From: Stercorarius parasiticus
Taxonomy: Eukaryota; Chordata; Aves; Charadriiformes; Stercorariidae
DNA: 64,000 nucleotides
Assembly: GCA_013396915.1 (NCBI GenBank)
Contig: VWZL01002576.1
Coordinates: 1 to 64,000 of the forward strand
Reading direction: 5' to 3'
Shown here piece by piece: positions 62,817 to 64,000 of this stretch (the stretch's first letter is position 1; every line of letters starts with the position of its first letter). Both the position numbers and the translations under genes were made by a program. The notes under the pieces were generated by a model. The model saw nothing but the letters and a program-made list of their open reading frames with translations. It made no database searches and was not told where the DNA came from.

Positions 62817-64000
62817 ATCGAGCATAACAGGGATGGAAGAAACAGCGTGCTGGAACCAATAAGCAGCTCATGTAGGATAAATGTAGTATATCAATATTAA
62901 CATTTTTGTCTCACCTCATTTTGCCAGCTTTCAAAGTATTTGTATTTACTCAAACTCACTTTACAACACCATACCTGAATTTCATTTTGTTTTTCCATTC
63001 ACTCACTTCTTGTACTCACTTTTTGTTCAGCCTCTCTGAAATGGAATACAAACCCAAAAGAAATAGTTGAATGAATATTGAGTTATTTCTAACCAAATAA
63101 CTTCTTATTCAAACTCAGGTTTCTGACTAAATTATTTCCTCTCCCTAACTTACTGTAAATTAGGAGAAAATTGTCTGCTTGAGCTCCACTTACAGGCCTC
63201 TGCTTAAGAAAGATCTATTTAATTTATACACATGCTAAGACAGCACGATAGTGGCTTAGTCTCTGAAATGTCTCCTGGTTCAATTAATATTTTCCAGAAG
63301 AATGGTATTATCACTAGCGAATAGGGATTTCCAGTGTTAATGAAAAGGTACATGCCAGGCACTTACTCAATCTGAGAAAGTTACCAGTGCTCAGCAAGGC
63401 CCATGGAATCGTAACATTTGCAATTAATGTTGAGATTTATCTAGCATCAGAAGAGTCCCTCCTCCTGCCAAAACAGCTTCCTGCAAGCGAACCTCAAATT
63501 GCTTCATCCAAATCTGTTAAAAATGACTCCAAGCACCTACCTGTTCCCTAGCGACCTTTTATGTAATTTAACAGGATGCAACAGGAAGAGTTTATCTTTC
63601 CCTAAAAATCAGCATAAATTTCCCTCTGCTTGCTTTCATCCTATTACTTAATCTTAGACTACCTCTGATCATCCTAAACGTTTCCATGGTTACTACCAGC
63701 AACATACCTACTGATAACAACACTCCCAGTGAAGCTTCCCATTGCTATTCATGCTTTTTCAGCATCTTCAATGCAATCACCATGGACAATGTGTGTGTTT
63801 GAACTATTGCAGTAGTAAGTCAGACAACAATAAGGTAAAAATGTTGCAAGAACCAGAAAGAATTAAAAAAAAAAAGTAATCACTTGAGGACGAATATTTT
63901 ATTTGTGCCTGGAAAAAAAATAAAAAATTTAATAGACCAGACATGTATCCTTCCAAGTTTTTATGGAGACAATAAACCAAGAACTGGGTAATATGTTCTG
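62817..64000. other. AT-rich non-coding sequence, no gene seen
   Basis: No gene, repeat family or structured element was recognised beyond A-rich runs near 63866-63876 and 63911-63930. Confidence 0.6.

Noticed and set aside
1..64000. tRNA genes, CRISPR arrays, operons, Shine-Dalgarno sites and phage or plasmid features
   Set aside because: No B-box-like GGTTCGA motif with a cloverleaf, no regularly spaced repeats with spacers, and no dense gene array. The sequence is vertebrate non-coding DNA.

Overview
The window looks like non-coding DNA from a bird: intergenic sequence or the inside of a very long intron. It is AT-rich, and its only well-supported genes are fragments of retrotransposons. 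The clearest taxonomic signal is the CR1 LINE family. Four 3' ends are visible, with the family's terminal ATTCTATG-type 8-bp repeat, and two older pieces of reverse transcriptase carry recognisable motifs. Decayed MIR-type SINEs are also present. Low repeat density with CR1 as the dominant family fits Aves best; a crocodilian or turtle would usually show more repeats. I could not name the species, chromosome or neighbouring host genes. I found no host exon, tRNA, rRNA, CRISPR array or prokaryotic feature.

Layout. 1-13 kb: AT-rich sequence with a GC-rich block (about 1.2-1.5 kb), a paired TAAT palindrome (2.18 kb) and an unassigned coding-like segment (8.2-8.7 kb). 13.1-13.5 kb: a full-width CR1 3' end on the plus strand. 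17.8-18.25 kb: a GC- and CpG-rich segment that meets classical CpG-island thresholds by hand count. 20.6-21.25 kb: an old CR1 reverse transcriptase remnant on the minus strand. 23.2 kb: MIR. 26.5 and 31.4 kb: short minus-strand CR1 tails. 29.55 and 31.11 kb: two diverged copies of the same roughly 205-bp segment, possibly old LTRs. 41.2-41.8 kb: a second old CR1 reverse transcriptase remnant, internally deleted. 43.7 kb: a perfect 12-bp inverted repeat with a 4-nt loop. 47.2-47.7 kb: a GC-rich block with several overlapping open frames. 54.8 kb: a strong G-quadruplex motif. 58.1 kb: MIR on the minus strand. 62.5-62.8 kb: the best preserved CR1 tail, whose ORF2 C-terminal frame is still open to its natural stop.

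No set of genes here works together as a system. The CR1 copies are independent insertions of different ages, all truncated at the 5' side and unable to move by themselves. The items most worth checking are the 29.55/31.11 kb repeat pair, the CpG-rich segment, the coding-like segment near 8.4 kb and the strong structure-forming motifs. I see no convincing new biological system.
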